DNA from: Bacillus taeanensis
GTDB lineage: Bacteria; Bacillota; Bacilli; Bacillales; UBA6769
Reading direction: 5' to 3'
NCBI RefSeq assembly: GCF_003318295.1
Contig: NZ_QOCW01000028.1
Location: 1 to 63,753 of the forward strand
DNA: 63,753 bases
The translations under genes were made by a program, and so were the position numbers. Of this stretch, positions 36,627-45,576 are shown piece by piece. Numbering within the stretch: position 1 is the first letter of the stretch; each line of letters opens with the position of its first letter. The notes under the pieces are model-generated. The model did not search any database, was not told where the DNA came from, and worked only from the letters and a program-made list of their open reading frames with translations.

Positions 36627-36877
36627 TCACTTTTTGTAGTTCGATTGAGTTAATTTTCTACTTCGGATTTCCTGCCATATTTGAAATTTAAATTGAGGAT
36701 GGATGGTCATTGGTTTTAGATCCAGCCAAGGATAGGAGTCTAATAACTCGATTGCTTCTTTCCATGAGGAAGCATTTGATGAAGTCGATTGTGCAGATTG
36801 CTCAATTGAATGATCGTCTAGATCTTTAAATATTAGTTCATTAACATTTTTGTGAAAAAGCTAGTTTCCTTGTTCAT
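36627..36877 (-). pseudogene. Frameshifted remnant of a short unknown gene
   Basis: Frame one opens with MNKETSFFTKMLMN and stops. Frame two continues at once with ELIFKDLDDHSIEQSAQS and later WKEAIELLDSYPWLDLKPMTI, ending NYKK at the stop at 36627-36629. A single-base change would join both into about 85 residues. The composition looks coding. I do not recognise the family. Confidence 0.4.
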
Positions 36878-37233
36878 CATATTAAAAACGTTGTTAAACC
36901 ATATGCAATGACAGCCAGTTACTAGTCTCATTATCATCCCGAAAACGGCTGCTGTAAGCACCTTTTTTGGTGTTAATTCTGATTTCATTGACCAAATCGC
37001 ATGAATTTGACCAAAGATGTCGGAAAGCGGTAGACAAGATGAAACTAATACGAAAGTATGAATATGATAATTAAACTATAAACCTCTCCCAAATGTATTA
37101 ATGATTGTAATACTCCGACTTTTTTGATTCCCATGATGGAATTTAAGAAAATATTAAGTACCAAGAAACGGAATATTATTTTCAAGAAAATCCAATATTA
37201 ATATTGTCATTTTATAAAAAGGAGGAAAAAGCT

Positions 37234-39168
37234 ATAAAAAAAGTGCTAATTGGTTTAATTGCTTTCCTGTTTGTATTACTTCTTATTACAACTTTTTATC
37301 AAACAGGATATGCTTTTATTCCATCAGACGACCAAATTTTAAAGTCGGATCAAATGATTTCTGAAAAACCTGCGTATGACCTTTGGGGCAAACTATTTTC
37401 ACAAAAAGAGGCTGAAAAGCTGATGAAAACTGAGGAAGGAAAAGCTTTGTTGTCTCCTAAAAACGGAGCTGTAAAAATCGACAAGAAGTTGATTGAATTA
37501 GGCAAGAAAGCTTTTTATGAGGAAACATTTGGAAATGAGGTATATCTTACAGATATTATTGGCGCTTTTAACGGGCCAATAACATTAGAAAACATTCAAA
37601 AGGCTGTAAAAAAATTAAACGGCAAAGGAACGACAAATTTACAAGTAGAACTCGCTGAAACAATTACGATTAATGGAAAAACTTATAAAAAAGGAACATT
37701 GGTAAATACAGGATTAGATGTAGCAAAAGAATCAAATGAAATCTTAGGGGTACCGCTGAAAAAGGTAGATGGAAAATTAAAAGCTGGAATAAGCTGCGCT
37801 GCCTGTCACGCCACTGTTGACCGGGAAACAAAACAAGTGATAGAAGGTGCGGTAAATACAGACTTGAATGCTGGTTTACTCATTGCGATGGCAACTAATT
37901 CTGCTTCCTATTTTACGCATACGAACATCAAATCGTTAAAGAATTACATAAAAAATTCGGAGCGAATGGTCGTGACGAGCAATGGAAGTTCTGCACCTCT
38001 CCCTAATCCAAAAGCATTAGAGGAAGCTGTCGATGCTGTGTTTATTAAATGGCCAAAAGGAAACTTTGATTCAACGATTGACATGGAAAGCAATCCAGCA
38101 CAAATTCCTGATTCTTTTACTTTTGGAGATTTTCCATATGGTTGGAGCGGACATGCAATGGCTGGACCATTTAAAGGATTAAGTACCTTTAATAACAATG
38201 TCCATGCCCAAAATTCAGATCCACTTACGCAATCTGAAATAAGCGAGGATCTATTTGGAATTGATAAAGAAGTTTATCTCGGTACGCTATTGCAAAATGC
38301 GGCAAATCCAAAATTCCGCTATACTCCTGATAAAAAGGAAAAGCCGTCAGAATTCTTCCATACAGTCGATCCTAACCCAGAAGCACCCGGTGTGAATGAA
38401 GCTGTTAAACCACCGTCTTTTCCAAAAGTAACATTAGCTGCTCCAGACGGGTTAATTGTCAGCTCACCCGGCTATATGTTTAACGAACAAAACAATGCAA
38501 TGTCAGCATGGCAAAATACTCTTGTCCCTCCTAAACCGCGGGTAAAATTGGAAGCAAATGCGATCAAAGAAGGAGAAAGAGTATTTAATAAAGCTGGCTG
38601 TATTAGCTGTCATGCAGGTGCAAATTTAACGAATAACCGGATTGTATCTGTAAATGAAGTTAAAACAGAACCATCGAGGGCTCAATCATTGAAAAAAACG
38701 GAGAAAATTTTTGGTGACGCCTATTTGTATTCACCAGATACACCAGTTCCTGTACCAAAAGATGCCCGTGTGTTAAAAGTGCCTATTGATCATTTAGATC
38801 CTGAACAAATTAAGCTTGGATTTGCCTACGGAGATTCACCAGGAGGATATAAAACGCCAGCTTTAAATGGTCTCTACTGGTCAGCTCCTTATCTTCACGA
38901 CGGAGGAGTAGCTGTAGGACCTGATGTAAACAAACATCTGGGCATACCAGGGACATTTGAAAAAGGGATTCTGCCTGATCCGGCAAACAGCTTATATGCA
39001 TTAGTGGATAAAAAGTTACGAGAAAAAGTCATTTCAGCAAACAAAAAGGCTGGACTAAATGATGTTCATGTGTCAGGAATTGGACATGAATATTGGGTAG
39101 ATGATTCTACAGGCTTTACTAAAGCTGAACAGGAAAGCTTAGTAAAATATTTACTCTCAATACAATAA
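37234..39168 (+). CDS. MauG-like di-haem cytochrome c with an apparent AUA start
   Basis: About 644 residues, probably membrane-anchored and facing outward: KKVLIGLIAFLFVLLLITTFY is an N-terminal helix. Two haem c sites are present, CAACH (near residue 188 from this start) and CISCH (near 456). The C-terminal part (YKTPALNGLYWSAPYLHDGG) is typical of di-haem peroxidase/MauG-like proteins. The frame is open from 37204, but GGAGG at 37221-37225 lies inside it and places the start 8 bases on, at ATA (37234-37236), just before KKVLIG. So either AUA is used or an ATG has mutated. The redox partner is unknown. It stands alone. Confidence 0.78.
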   Translation: MKKVLIGLIAFLFVLLLITTFYQTGYAFIPSDDQILKSDQMISEKPAYDLWGKLFSQKEAEKLMKTEEGKALLSPKNGAVKIDKKLIELGKKAFYEETFGNEVYLTDIIGAFNGPITLENIQKAVKKLNGKGTTNLQVELAETITINGKTYKKGTLVNTGLDVAKESNEILGVPLKKVDGKLKAGISCAACHATVDRETKQVIEGAVNTDLNAGLLIAMATNSASYFTHTNIKSLKNYIKNSERMVVTSNGSSAPLPNPKALEEAVDAVFIKWPKGNFDSTIDMESNPAQIPDSFTFGDFPYGWSGHAMAGPFKGLSTFNNNVHAQNSDPLTQSEISEDLFGIDKEVYLGTLLQNAANPKFRYTPDKKEKPSEFFHTVDPNPEAPGVNEAVKPPSFPKVTLAAPDGLIVSSPGYMFNEQNNAMSAWQNTLVPPKPRVKLEANAIKEGERVFNKAGCISCHAGANLTNNRIVSVNEVKTEPSRAQSLKKTEKIFGDAYLYSPDTPVPVPKDARVLKVPIDHLDPEQIKLGFAYGDSPGGYKTPALNGLYWSAPYLHDGGVAVGPDVNKHLGIPGTFEKGILPDPANSLYALVDKKLREKVISANKKAGLNDVHVSGIGHEYWVDDSTGFTKAEQESLVKYLLSIQ

Positions 39169-39181
39169 CGCTAGAAAGTAT

Positions 39182-39233
39182 GAGGAGTTTGATTCAAAAG
39201 GCAGCAATAACCTTTTGAGTCAAACTCCTTTGC
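39182..39233. terminator. Strong bidirectional terminator
   Basis: AGGAGTTTGATTCAAAAGG and CCTTTTGAGTCAAACTCCT form a 19-bp stem with one mismatch, followed by TTTGC. It ends the di-haem cytochrome gene. Confidence 0.8.
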
Positions 39234-39343
39234 TTATACATGTAAAGATAATGATTGAATTCATTCATAAAAAAGCAACCTTTTTATGAAGCTCATCACG
39301 CTTAATTTTTGGATCATATTATTAATTTAAACATTTACTGAAT

Positions 39344-40045
39344 CTATAAAAGCTTACCTTTGTGAAGCATATAGATTTGAGAATGTCCATCATCTGTTGG
39401 ATGAGGGTCGCGTTCCTTTTCACAAAAGTGAGTCCACTTACAAACCTTCCAATTCTCGTTCATTTTTCCTTTAAAATAAGAATACACATCCACTACTTCA
39501 TACTTATACTTTTTTATATAAGCTGAATTAAGAATAATGCGATTAATTTCTTGAATAAACGAATCAGCCTTCGTAAAGTTCGGATCACTTCCTCTATATG
39601 GATTATAAAGCGTCATCACATATATACTTGCTTTAGATTTAAGACGCTTTCGAATTTCATAAAGTATTTTAGGCCAATCATGTTGAAAAGATAAAACACC
39701 TAATGCTGCACATCTTTCATCAATAATGCTAAAATTGTCACCAGCCGCAGAAAGCAGATTGTTTCCACCGATACTAATTGTAATAAGTTTAGCTTCTTTT
39801 ACTTTATGTTTCGTGTTAGGATCGATACGCAATTGAGAATAAAGTGACGAGGTTGAAAAGCGCGGAACAGCTAGATTATGAAGAATAAACTTTTTATCAA
39901 TCATTTTTACAAGAAACTTGTAAAACAAATCCACATACCCACGGTTTTGGGCAGCTCCTAGCCCCCAAGCGATCGAATCACCTAAAGCAACATAACTTGA
40001 CCTTGCTTCAGATCTATGCCAGGTACTAAAAACATTTAGCACCAT
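39344..40045 (-). CDS. GDSL/SGNH-family hydrolase
   Basis: 233 residues: YVALGDSIAWGLGAA near residue 20 holds the nucleophile Ser, ISIGGNNLL is block III, and DPHPTDDGHSQI near the C-terminus gives the catalytic Asp/His. No signal peptide is evident. Only distantly similar to the GDSL protein at 994. The upstream site (AAAGGTTAG) is weak. Substrate unknown. Confidence 0.8.
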   Translation of the reverse strand: MVLNVFSTWHRSEARSSYVALGDSIAWGLGAAQNRGYVDLFYKFLVKMIDKKFILHNLAVPRFSTSSLYSQLRIDPNTKHKVKEAKLITISIGGNNLLSAAGDNFSIIDERCAALGVLSFQHDWPKILYEIRKRLKSKASIYVMTLYNPYRGSDPNFTKADSFIQEINRIILNSAYIKKYKYEVVDVYSYFKGKMNENWKVCKWTHFCEKERDPHPTDDGHSQIYMLHKGKLL

Positions 40046-40214
40046 TGATCACTAACCTTTCATTTATGTTTTAATTAAGATATTTGTATGCACCTGGTGC
40101 TTTATTGTTGTAAAGAGTTTAGTTTTTATTTAGCTATATTATATATAGGCTCCCTTTAACCCAATCAAGCAGATTAGAGTGGACTTTTATGATTTCTATC
40201 ATTATAAAATTAAC

Positions 40215-41021
40215 CTATTTTTCAGGTCGCGGACGGGTTGGATCACATATGATTGTTTTTACGTTTGAGACTTGTGCTAATTTCATTAAATAATAGCATC
40301 CCTCTCTCGCCATATGATCGACAATTAATGGAGAAAGATTGCCAAGCAATTGAGAAGTCATTCCTAACTCCTCCAATTCATCGAGAAACTCCTTAAATAA
40401 CAGCATTTCCAGTTTCACTTCATGATTAAAACGATCCAAGACAGGAAAACTTGCAAGATTGGAGCGCATATATCCAGCTAATTCAATCGCTTTCAGATAA
40501 AAATTATCAAAATGTTTTGTAAATGATTCACTTTTTTGAATGACACTTTTTTCTATTGGATCAAGAGTGCGTACAATGGCGCTCGCATGAACAGAGGCAT
40601 CTGACATCCATAAGAGGTGATGGTGTATAGAATGAAGAGCGGGAGGTGTTTTTTCCTCTATTAAAAATAAAAGAATTCGTGAATACTCTTCTACCTCATT
40701 AACCATATGATTCAGAAATGTAGGAGGAAGATATATCATTCCTGTAAGATGCTGGCGAATTAGTTCAAGTTTAAATAAACGAATTTCTGAAGCGTAATGA
40801 TTTGCTTGTTTGTTTAATTCCATAAGCTCTGTACTTGCCAAATCTTGACGTGCGTAATGTAGTAATTGATCGAATGTTTTAATAAATTGAAAAGATAATT
40901 TAGTTTCTTTAATCGCTTTACGAGATAAAGATTCGAAGATAAAACGAGCATGATCACCTAAAACCTGTAACCAAAAGCGGTGTTCAAATAAAGCTGTTTC
41001 TTTATAGTTTAACTCGTTCAA
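40215..41021 (-). CDS. DUF2935-family protein
   Basis: 268 residues, mostly helical. FEHRFWLQVLGDHARFIFESLS at the start, and a related repeat (FNHEVKLEMLLFKEFLDEL... then DHMAREGCYYLMKL) in the C-terminal half, are typical of DUF2935, a ferritin-like two-repeat family with His/Glu residues suited to metal binding. Function unknown; relatives are frequent in spore formers. The start is TTG after GGTGGGGG. It lies 46 bases downstream of the flavoenzyme gene and may be co-transcribed with it. Confidence 0.82.
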   Translation of the reverse strand: MNELNYKETALFEHRFWLQVLGDHARFIFESLSRKAIKETKLSFQFIKTFDQLLHYARQDLASTELMELNKQANHYASEIRLFKLELIRQHLTGMIYLPPTFLNHMVNEVEEYSRILLFLIEEKTPPALHSIHHHLLWMSDASVHASAIVRTLDPIEKSVIQKSESFTKHFDNFYLKAIELAGYMRSNLASFPVLDRFNHEVKLEMLLFKEFLDELEELGMTSQLLGNLSPLIVDHMAREGCYYLMKLAQVSNVKTIICDPTRPRPEK

Positions 41022-41067
41022 ATCATAAAACCCCCACCTATTTTTATAGAATGAAGTTGCTTGTGTT

Positions 41068-42234
41068 TTATTGTTTTACAAGGTCATACTGATGAAGTTC
41101 TCTAGTGGTCCTTTTTCCTATGTTAGCCATTGTTAGATCAAGATCAGAAATTAAGTTTTTTATTACTCTTCTTACCCCTTTTTCTCCGGCTGCAGCTAAT
41201 CCATAAACATAAGGACGACCGATTAGAACAGCCGCTGCTCCAAGTGACAGCGCCTTTATGACATCCGCTCCTCGGCGGATGCCGCTATCCATAAGGACAG
41301 GTACTTGCCCTTGAACAGCATGATATATTTCCGGCAATGCATCGAGTGCTGCAACCGCCCCATCTACTTGTCTCCCGCCATGGTTCGATACAATGATTCC
41401 ATCTGCACCGTAATTCAAAGCTAATTTAGCATCTTCCGGATGAAGAATTCCTTTAAGTAGGATGGGGAGATTTGTTAACTTTCTTAAAGAAGCAAGATCT
41501 TTCCACGTTAAACTAGGATTAAGAAGGTTTCTAAAAAATAAAGCAATCATGTCTTGAGGGTTACCGCCCGGAATCTTGGAAAGTTTAAACATAAAAACAG
41601 GGTCTGAAGTATAATTACTCAGTCCTATTCCTTGCGAGTAAGGAAAATAAGCATTACGGTAATCTCTTTCCCGCCACCCATACAATGGTAAATCTACCGT
41701 AACGACGATTGCTGAATAACCGGCCTTTTCAGCTCTATGAAGCAAACTAGCTGTTACATCCCAGTCTCTTCCTATATAGAGCTGAAACCAACGTACAGCA
41801 TCCCCCATTTCCGCTGCGATTTCTTCTATAGTATAGGAGGAAACATAGCTAACAATGAATGGTGTCTTAGTGGAAGCTGCCGCTTTAGCAGAGGCTAATT
41901 CTGCTTGTACATGGAAAATAGATTGGGCGCCAATTGGAGCTAGAAGAATAGGACTTGGGAAGGTATGGTTAAACATCGAAACGGATAAGTTTCGATGTGA
42001 CACATCAATCATCATTCGAGGTCGAATACGCCAACATTTAAATGCCTTTTCATTTGCTGCTATCGTATCTTCTGAACCTGCTCCTCCTTCTATATAGTCA
42101 AATGGTGCTTTTGCTAAAATGAGGCGTGCCCTCTCTTTCCATTCCTCGAATGAAATTGGAAGCTGATCATTAGCAGCACTGGAAAAATTCGCACCTTGAT
42201 AGCGGCTTAGTTGAATTCTTGTTCTTTCGTTCAC
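41068..42234 (-). CDS. FMN-dependent alpha-hydroxy-acid oxidase (lactate 2-monooxygenase-like)
   Basis: 388 residues of the glycolate oxidase fold: FDYIEGGAGSEDTIAANEKAF, ILLAPIGAQSIFHVQAELASAKAA, LKGILHPEDAKLALNYGADG, catalytic His285 in VSNHGGRQVDG, and GSGIRRGADVIKALSLGA-like FMN phosphate binding. The QSIFHVQAEL block is typical of lactate 2-monooxygenases, which turn lactate to acetate and CO2; oxidase activity is the alternative. GTG start after GGAGGGTAG. Confidence 0.88.
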   Translation of the reverse strand: MNERTRIQLSRYQGANFSSAANDQLPISFEEWKERARLILAKAPFDYIEGGAGSEDTIAANEKAFKCWRIRPRMMIDVSHRNLSVSMFNHTFPSPILLAPIGAQSIFHVQAELASAKAAASTKTPFIVSYVSSYTIEEIAAEMGDAVRWFQLYIGRDWDVTASLLHRAEKAGYSAIVVTVDLPLYGWRERDYRNAYFPYSQGIGLSNYTSDPVFMFKLSKIPGGNPQDMIALFFRNLLNPSLTWKDLASLRKLTNLPILLKGILHPEDAKLALNYGADGIIVSNHGGRQVDGAVAALDALPEIYHAVQGQVPVLMDSGIRRGADVIKALSLGAAAVLIGRPYVYGLAAAGEKGVRRVIKNLISDLDLTMANIGKRTTRELHQYDLVKQ

Positions 42235-42394
42235 TACGCTCTACCCTCCTTTATAAAAAAGTTTCAGGATACATCCATTCTTAATAATTATGCCTTTTTA
42301 CAATAAAAAAGAAATAGAATATTCCATTGACGAGTGTTGATTAACCAATAAAATCTAGTAAAAGACAACAAAAAAGGATACCTTTCCTGTAGAA

Positions 42395-42647
42395 TTAATC
42401 TTTAATTAGTGATGCATAAAACGATGCCTGATAAGAAGGATGAACTGTTTCCCGTTCTCGTTTTCCTAAAAAGGTTCGAACAATTCCATCTCCTTCACAA
42501 GTTTTTGCCTTCTGCCACTGCTTCAGCTCTATAATCATCGCATTCTTCTTCCCTCTAGCATCTCGTCCGGCAATCATAAAATCAATTCTTTTTTCAGTAG
42601 ACGGCAGTTTATATTCGAGTAATACATAACAATTCTCATTTTTTTAT
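42395..42647 (-). pseudogene. Fragment of a DUF2075-type helicase/nuclease gene
   Basis: A frame open from about 42647 reads ENCYVLLEYKLPST, then RIDFMIAGRDARGKKNAMIIEL and KQWQKA, ending at 42395. The E-Y-x-L-P...RIDF...IIELKQW pattern is the PD-(D/E)xK-like N-terminal part of DUF2075 ATP-binding proteins. Both ends and the helicase part are missing. Confidence 0.6.
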
Positions 42648-42749
42648 AAGTTTCCGAAATCATAACAACAAACAAGAATACACAGTTATTCGCAAGGAAA
42701 GTTTATAGTGATATAATGGAAGAAATTATTCATGGAAGCAGGTGAAAAC

Positions 42750-42935
42750 ATGAATACAGCTAAAGAACGACTCCTTAAAATTATTGATGAAATACCTGAA
42801 AATGAAGTAATTAAGATTTTAGATTTTGCTGAATTTCTAAAAGCTAAGAAAGAGAGAAAGTTGTCTCAGGATTTAACAAAAGCAAGCGAAAGCAGTCTTG
42901 ATTTTTGGGATAATGACATCGATGATGAGGTTTGA
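42750..42935 (+). CDS. Antitoxin-like protein (DUF2281/YdaS-size, PemI partner)
   Basis: 61 residues: MNTAKERLLKIIDEIPENEVIKILDFAEFLKAKKER, then an acidic tail ending FWDNDIDDEV. The LPE/IPExE..KILDFAEFLK pattern matches small antitoxins of the DUF2281 type. The C-terminal tail with FWDN and Asp-rich end would bind the toxin. Start ATG at 42750 after AGGTGA. The toxin gene begins one base after its stop. Confidence 0.75.
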   Translation: MNTAKERLLKIIDEIPENEVIKILDFAEFLKAKKERKLSQDLTKASESSLDFWDNDIDDEV

Positions 42936-42936
42936 A

Positions 42937-43281
42937 ATGATGTATGAACAAGGAGACATTGTTTTAATACCTGTGCCATTTAGTGACTTATCCCAAAGAA
43001 AACAGCGTCCGGTTTTAATCATTTTCAATAATAGCTACAATAAAACAACAGAAGACCTCCTTGTTGCAGCAATTACTTCTCAATTAAAAGACCTTGATTA
43101 TTCGGTGGTTGTTGAATCAAAAGATTTAGTAAAGGGAAATCTCAAATTAACTTCAGCAATTCGAGCAGATAAAATATATACACTGTCTAAGCAAATTGCA
43201 ATTTAAAAATTTGGTCAAGTGAATACAGGCGTTGTAAACAATGTAACTTCTAAAATAAATGAGTTATTAGTTAATCAATAA
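42937..43281 (+). pseudogene. PemK/MazF-type toxin with an internal stop codon
   Basis: The N-terminus YEQGDIVLIPVPFSDLSQRKQRPVLII and later AITSQL...GNLKLTSAIRADKIYTLSKQIAI are clear PemK/MazF endoribonuclease sequence. An in-frame TAA at 43204-43206 cuts it after 89 residues. Beyond it, the same frame continues KFGQVNTGVVNNVTSKINELL to a stop at 43279-43281, which is normal family sequence. A Lys codon (AAA) has become TAA. Loss of the last helix probably abolishes activity. The antitoxin is intact. Confidence 0.82.
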
Positions 43282-43296
43282 AAATTAATAAGATTT

Positions 43297-43347
43297 AAAA
43301 AGGCTAGCCTCAAATCAGAATAACTGATTCATGAGGTCAGCTTTTTT
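43297..43347. repeat. Repeat family D hairpin, copy 1 (terminator-like)
   Basis: An imperfect hairpin with AAAAAGGCT on the left, AATCAG/CTGATT inside and CATGAGGTCAGCTTTTTT on the right. It is alike in arms, loop side and right flank to 51291-51343. It would end the toxin-antitoxin transcript. Confidence 0.65.
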
Positions 43348-43690
43348 ATGTTTAATAACGAATAGTGACAGTCACGAGCTAAAATACTTGAAATTTATTG
43401 CCTTTGAAGTATTTTAACCCATTTTTTAATGTATTTAATTAATTGCTTTATGTATCCTCTTGCTTAGGACAGTGATCATGGGAATTGTAGTTTGGAAGAC
43501 CAAGATTTACGAATATAAATAATAAGACTGCGCTAGAGTGCATTACATACAACACTCAACACAGTTTTTTTCTTGTTCTTCATTCAACTCATAGGTCTCA
43601 TATGAACTTAATTAAAAAAGCAATAAATCTCTAAACAGACCCAATACTAACTGCATACAATGTACCAAACGATCGATGTAAGCTCTCTTA
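43348..43690. other. Intergenic region before the DUF4489 genes
   Basis: No reading frame that I can support. It holds a hairpin at 43525-43571 (ACTG..GAGTG / CACTC..CAGT followed by seven T), probably a plus-strand terminator of a lost gene, and ends at the candidate promoter of the DUF4489 cluster. Confidence 0.45.
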
Positions 43691-43718
43691 TTAATAGGAA
43701 CGCTTGAAGACATACAAT
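43691..43718 (+). promoter_or_regulatory. Candidate sigma-E (sporulation) promoter
   Basis: CATACAAT at 43711-43718 agrees fully with the sigma-E -10 consensus. TTAATAG at 43691-43697 could be the -35, at 13 bases spacing. The first DUF4489 gene starts 31 bases later. The match is by eye only. Confidence 0.4.
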
Positions 43719-43749
43719 AAGAAAAATAATAGGAAGAAGGAGTTGAAAA

Positions 43750-44268
43750 ATGGATAAAAAAAGTGATTTACCATTTGTGAAGTGTGGTAAAGTGTTCAAC
43801 CCCGACTTACCAACTCAGTTAGATCCAAGTGAACCTCCTATTTTATTAGCAGAAGTTCATGTAAATACAAAACGTATCGCAAGACCATGTGTCCTTGTTA
43901 AATTCTCTGAATTTATCAATGTTTCATTGTTAGGACTTAACCCAAAAATAAAAATCCTTTACCGACTTGTCAGAGAACAGCGGAAAATTAAGGATGCACA
44001 AATTTTACAGGAATGGGAATTTGAATTTGAAGCTTCTGAGGTACTAGAAATTGCTAATGTGGATACGAATCAACCTACAGTTCTTAACTTCTGTGATTGT
44101 TTAGATTTTAATGTTAGTGAAAACTTAACCTATAAACTGGAAATCGTTCAAATTGAAACGAATAGTGTGAGGAGCTACAATATTACGAATAAAAGTATTA
44201 CAGCTACAGTTATTCGTGAAGCACCTGAGCACATTAAAAAGTCGAAAAGAAGTCCATATAAACAATAG
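43750..44268 (+). CDS. DUF4489-like protein, paralogue 1
   Basis: 172 residues, no signal peptide or membrane segment; predicted all-beta. The layout fits DUF4489: FVKCGKVFNPDLP, then VHVNTKRIARPCVLVKFSEFI, a LYRLVREQ strand, NFCDCLDF near residue 120 and a final YNITNKSITATV strand. Five Cys are placed identically in the neighbours. Function unknown; the family occurs in spore formers. The C-terminal 18 residues are basic (KKSKRSPYKQ). GGAAGAAGGAG precedes the ATG. First of three tandem genes. Confidence 0.75.
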   Translation: MDKKSDLPFVKCGKVFNPDLPTQLDPSEPPILLAEVHVNTKRIARPCVLVKFSEFINVSLLGLNPKIKILYRLVREQRKIKDAQILQEWEFEFEASEVLEIANVDTNQPTVLNFCDCLDFNVSENLTYKLEIVQIETNSVRSYNITNKSITATVIREAPEHIKKSKRSPYKQ

Positions 44269-44280
44269 GAGGTGGCCAAT

Positions 44281-44832
44281 GTGAAGAAACGAGAATCTAC
44301 TTCTAAACCTCAACTGTATATTAATCAAGGACATAAAAAAAGTTCAAGTGCAAAGAGGCTCGAATATAATAAACGTGTTGTACCTTTTGTGAAATGCGGC
44401 AAAGTATTTAATCCGGTCTTACCTCTTCAACTGAGTAAAGAAGATCCACCTGTCGTACTAACTCAATTAACCATTAATACAGAAAAAATAAGTAAACCAT
44501 GTATTTTAATTAACTTTTCTTGTTTTATCACTTCCATTTTGAAAGAAGAACGGTTCAATGACTTAGTATTTAGATTGGTGAGAATGTGTACTGATCACTC
44601 GAATACAGAAGTTCTCCAAGAATGGCCGTTCAGAAGGGCATTTGTAAATAATACGAATATTAAAGAACCTCTCGTATTTAACTTTTGTGATTGTTTAAAT
44701 ACTGACAATGATCGTTGTTGTACTTACACAATCGAATTGATTAAGGCGAAGTTATCAGACAACTCTTCCTACAACATCACTCAAAAAAGTATGACTGCCC
44801 AAGTTTTTTCCAGTTCAGATAAGCTCACTTAA
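44281..44832 (+). CDS. DUF4489-like protein, paralogue 2
   Basis: 183 residues. A 32-residue Lys/Ser-rich N-terminal extension precedes the shared core: VPFVKCGKVFNPVLPLQL, LTINTEKISKPCILINFSCFI, LVFRLVRMC, FNFCDCLN and YNITQKSMTAQV. Two extra Cys are present beyond those shared. GTG start at 44281, 8 bases after TAGGAGG; an upstream GTG overlaps that site. It begins 12 bases after paralogue 1 ends. Identity to paralogue 1 is roughly 35-40 percent by eye, so the copies are old. Confidence 0.75.
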   Translation: MKKRESTSKPQLYINQGHKKSSSAKRLEYNKRVVPFVKCGKVFNPVLPLQLSKEDPPVVLTQLTINTEKISKPCILINFSCFITSILKEERFNDLVFRLVRMCTDHSNTEVLQEWPFRRAFVNNTNIKEPLVFNFCDCLNTDNDRCCTYTIELIKAKLSDNSSYNITQKSMTAQVFSSSDKLT

Positions 44833-44859
44833 AAAGTATTTTAGGAAGGAGAATCACTC

Positions 44860-45330
44860 ATGCAAACAATACCTTTTTTAAATTGCGGCAAAGTATTTAA
44901 AGTCAATTTACCAAAGAAGTTAATGAATAATGATCCACCTATAAATTTGGCTGCAGTAAAAGTAAATCCAAGAAATATAGAAATGCCATGTGTTCTATTT
45001 AATTACTCGCAAATTTTAGAGTTTGAGATTTTTGGTTTAAATCCATCACTAAGTATAGTGTATAGACTTGTTCGCAAGTCTAATCATACAGGAAAAATAA
45101 AAGTACTAGAAAAATGGACTTATAAAGCATCAGAGATTTTTCCTACTGTAGTACAGAATATTAAATCAATTGAGCCACTAGTGCTTAACTTTTGTGATTG
45201 TTTAGATGATCGTAGTAATAAATCATTCACTTATATAGTGCAAATAGAAGAAATAATCGTAAATAATGCGACTTTTAATATAACAAACCAAGAAATATCT
45301 GCAATTGTTAGTTGTGGAGAATCGGAATAA
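44860..45330 (+). CDS. DUF4489-like protein, paralogue 3
   Basis: 156 residues, core only: IPFLNCGKVFKVNLPKKL, VKVNPRNIEMPCVLFNYSQIL, IVYRLVRKS, LNFCDCLDD and FNITNQEISAIVSCGESE. The NFCDCL motif and the Pro-Cys pair are kept, so the cysteines are under constraint. GGAAGGAG precedes the ATG, 27 bases after paralogue 2. A structural role in spore coat or exosporium is possible but is my inference from the promoter only. Confidence 0.75.
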   Translation: MQTIPFLNCGKVFKVNLPKKLMNNDPPINLAAVKVNPRNIEMPCVLFNYSQILEFEIFGLNPSLSIVYRLVRKSNHTGKIKVLEKWTYKASEIFPTVVQNIKSIEPLVLNFCDCLDDRSNKSFTYIVQIEEIIVNNATFNITNQEISAIVSCGESE

Positions 45331-45419
45331 CAGCTCTATTATTGACAAAAAAAGACTATGAAATATAGTTCCAATTACATTTTACAATAATTCGGTGTTT
45401 ATACGTATCCGTTTTTTCT

Positions 45420-45517
45420 GGAATGCTCATTACCAGCATTCTATCATCTATTACAGGGAAGATATTTGATAAAATGGCTGCAAGATGGCTTATAATCAGC
45501 GGTTTATCGCTTATGTA
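45420..45517 (+). pseudogene. MFS transporter remnant cut off by a hairpin repeat
   Basis: About 31 codons read GMLITSILSSITGKIFDKM, then AARWLIISGLSLM and a stop. This fits a loop of a DHA2-type MFS drug exporter (pattern ITGxxFDKxxxRW, followed by a helix). The stop lies directly before repeat family A copy 3. No other part of the transporter is nearby. Confidence 0.5.
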
Positions 45518-45518
45518 A

Positions 45519-45557
45519 ATGCCAGCCACTTGTCAAACTCGATAAGTGACTGGTACT
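45519..45557. repeat. Hairpin repeat family A, copy 3
   Basis: TGCCAGCCACTTGTC pairs with GATAAGTGACTGGTA around a short loop, with two G-T pairs and one C-A mismatch. It is the same core as copies at 2970, 35063 and 46163, and it ends an MFS fragment. Confidence 0.7.
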
Positions 45558-45576
45558 AATCAAGACCTTTCATAAT

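Noticed and set aside
45421..45441. GAATGCT/AGCATTC hairpin as a terminator of the third DUF4489 gene
   Set aside because: No T run follows it on the plus strand, and it lies inside the coding frame of an MFS remnant.
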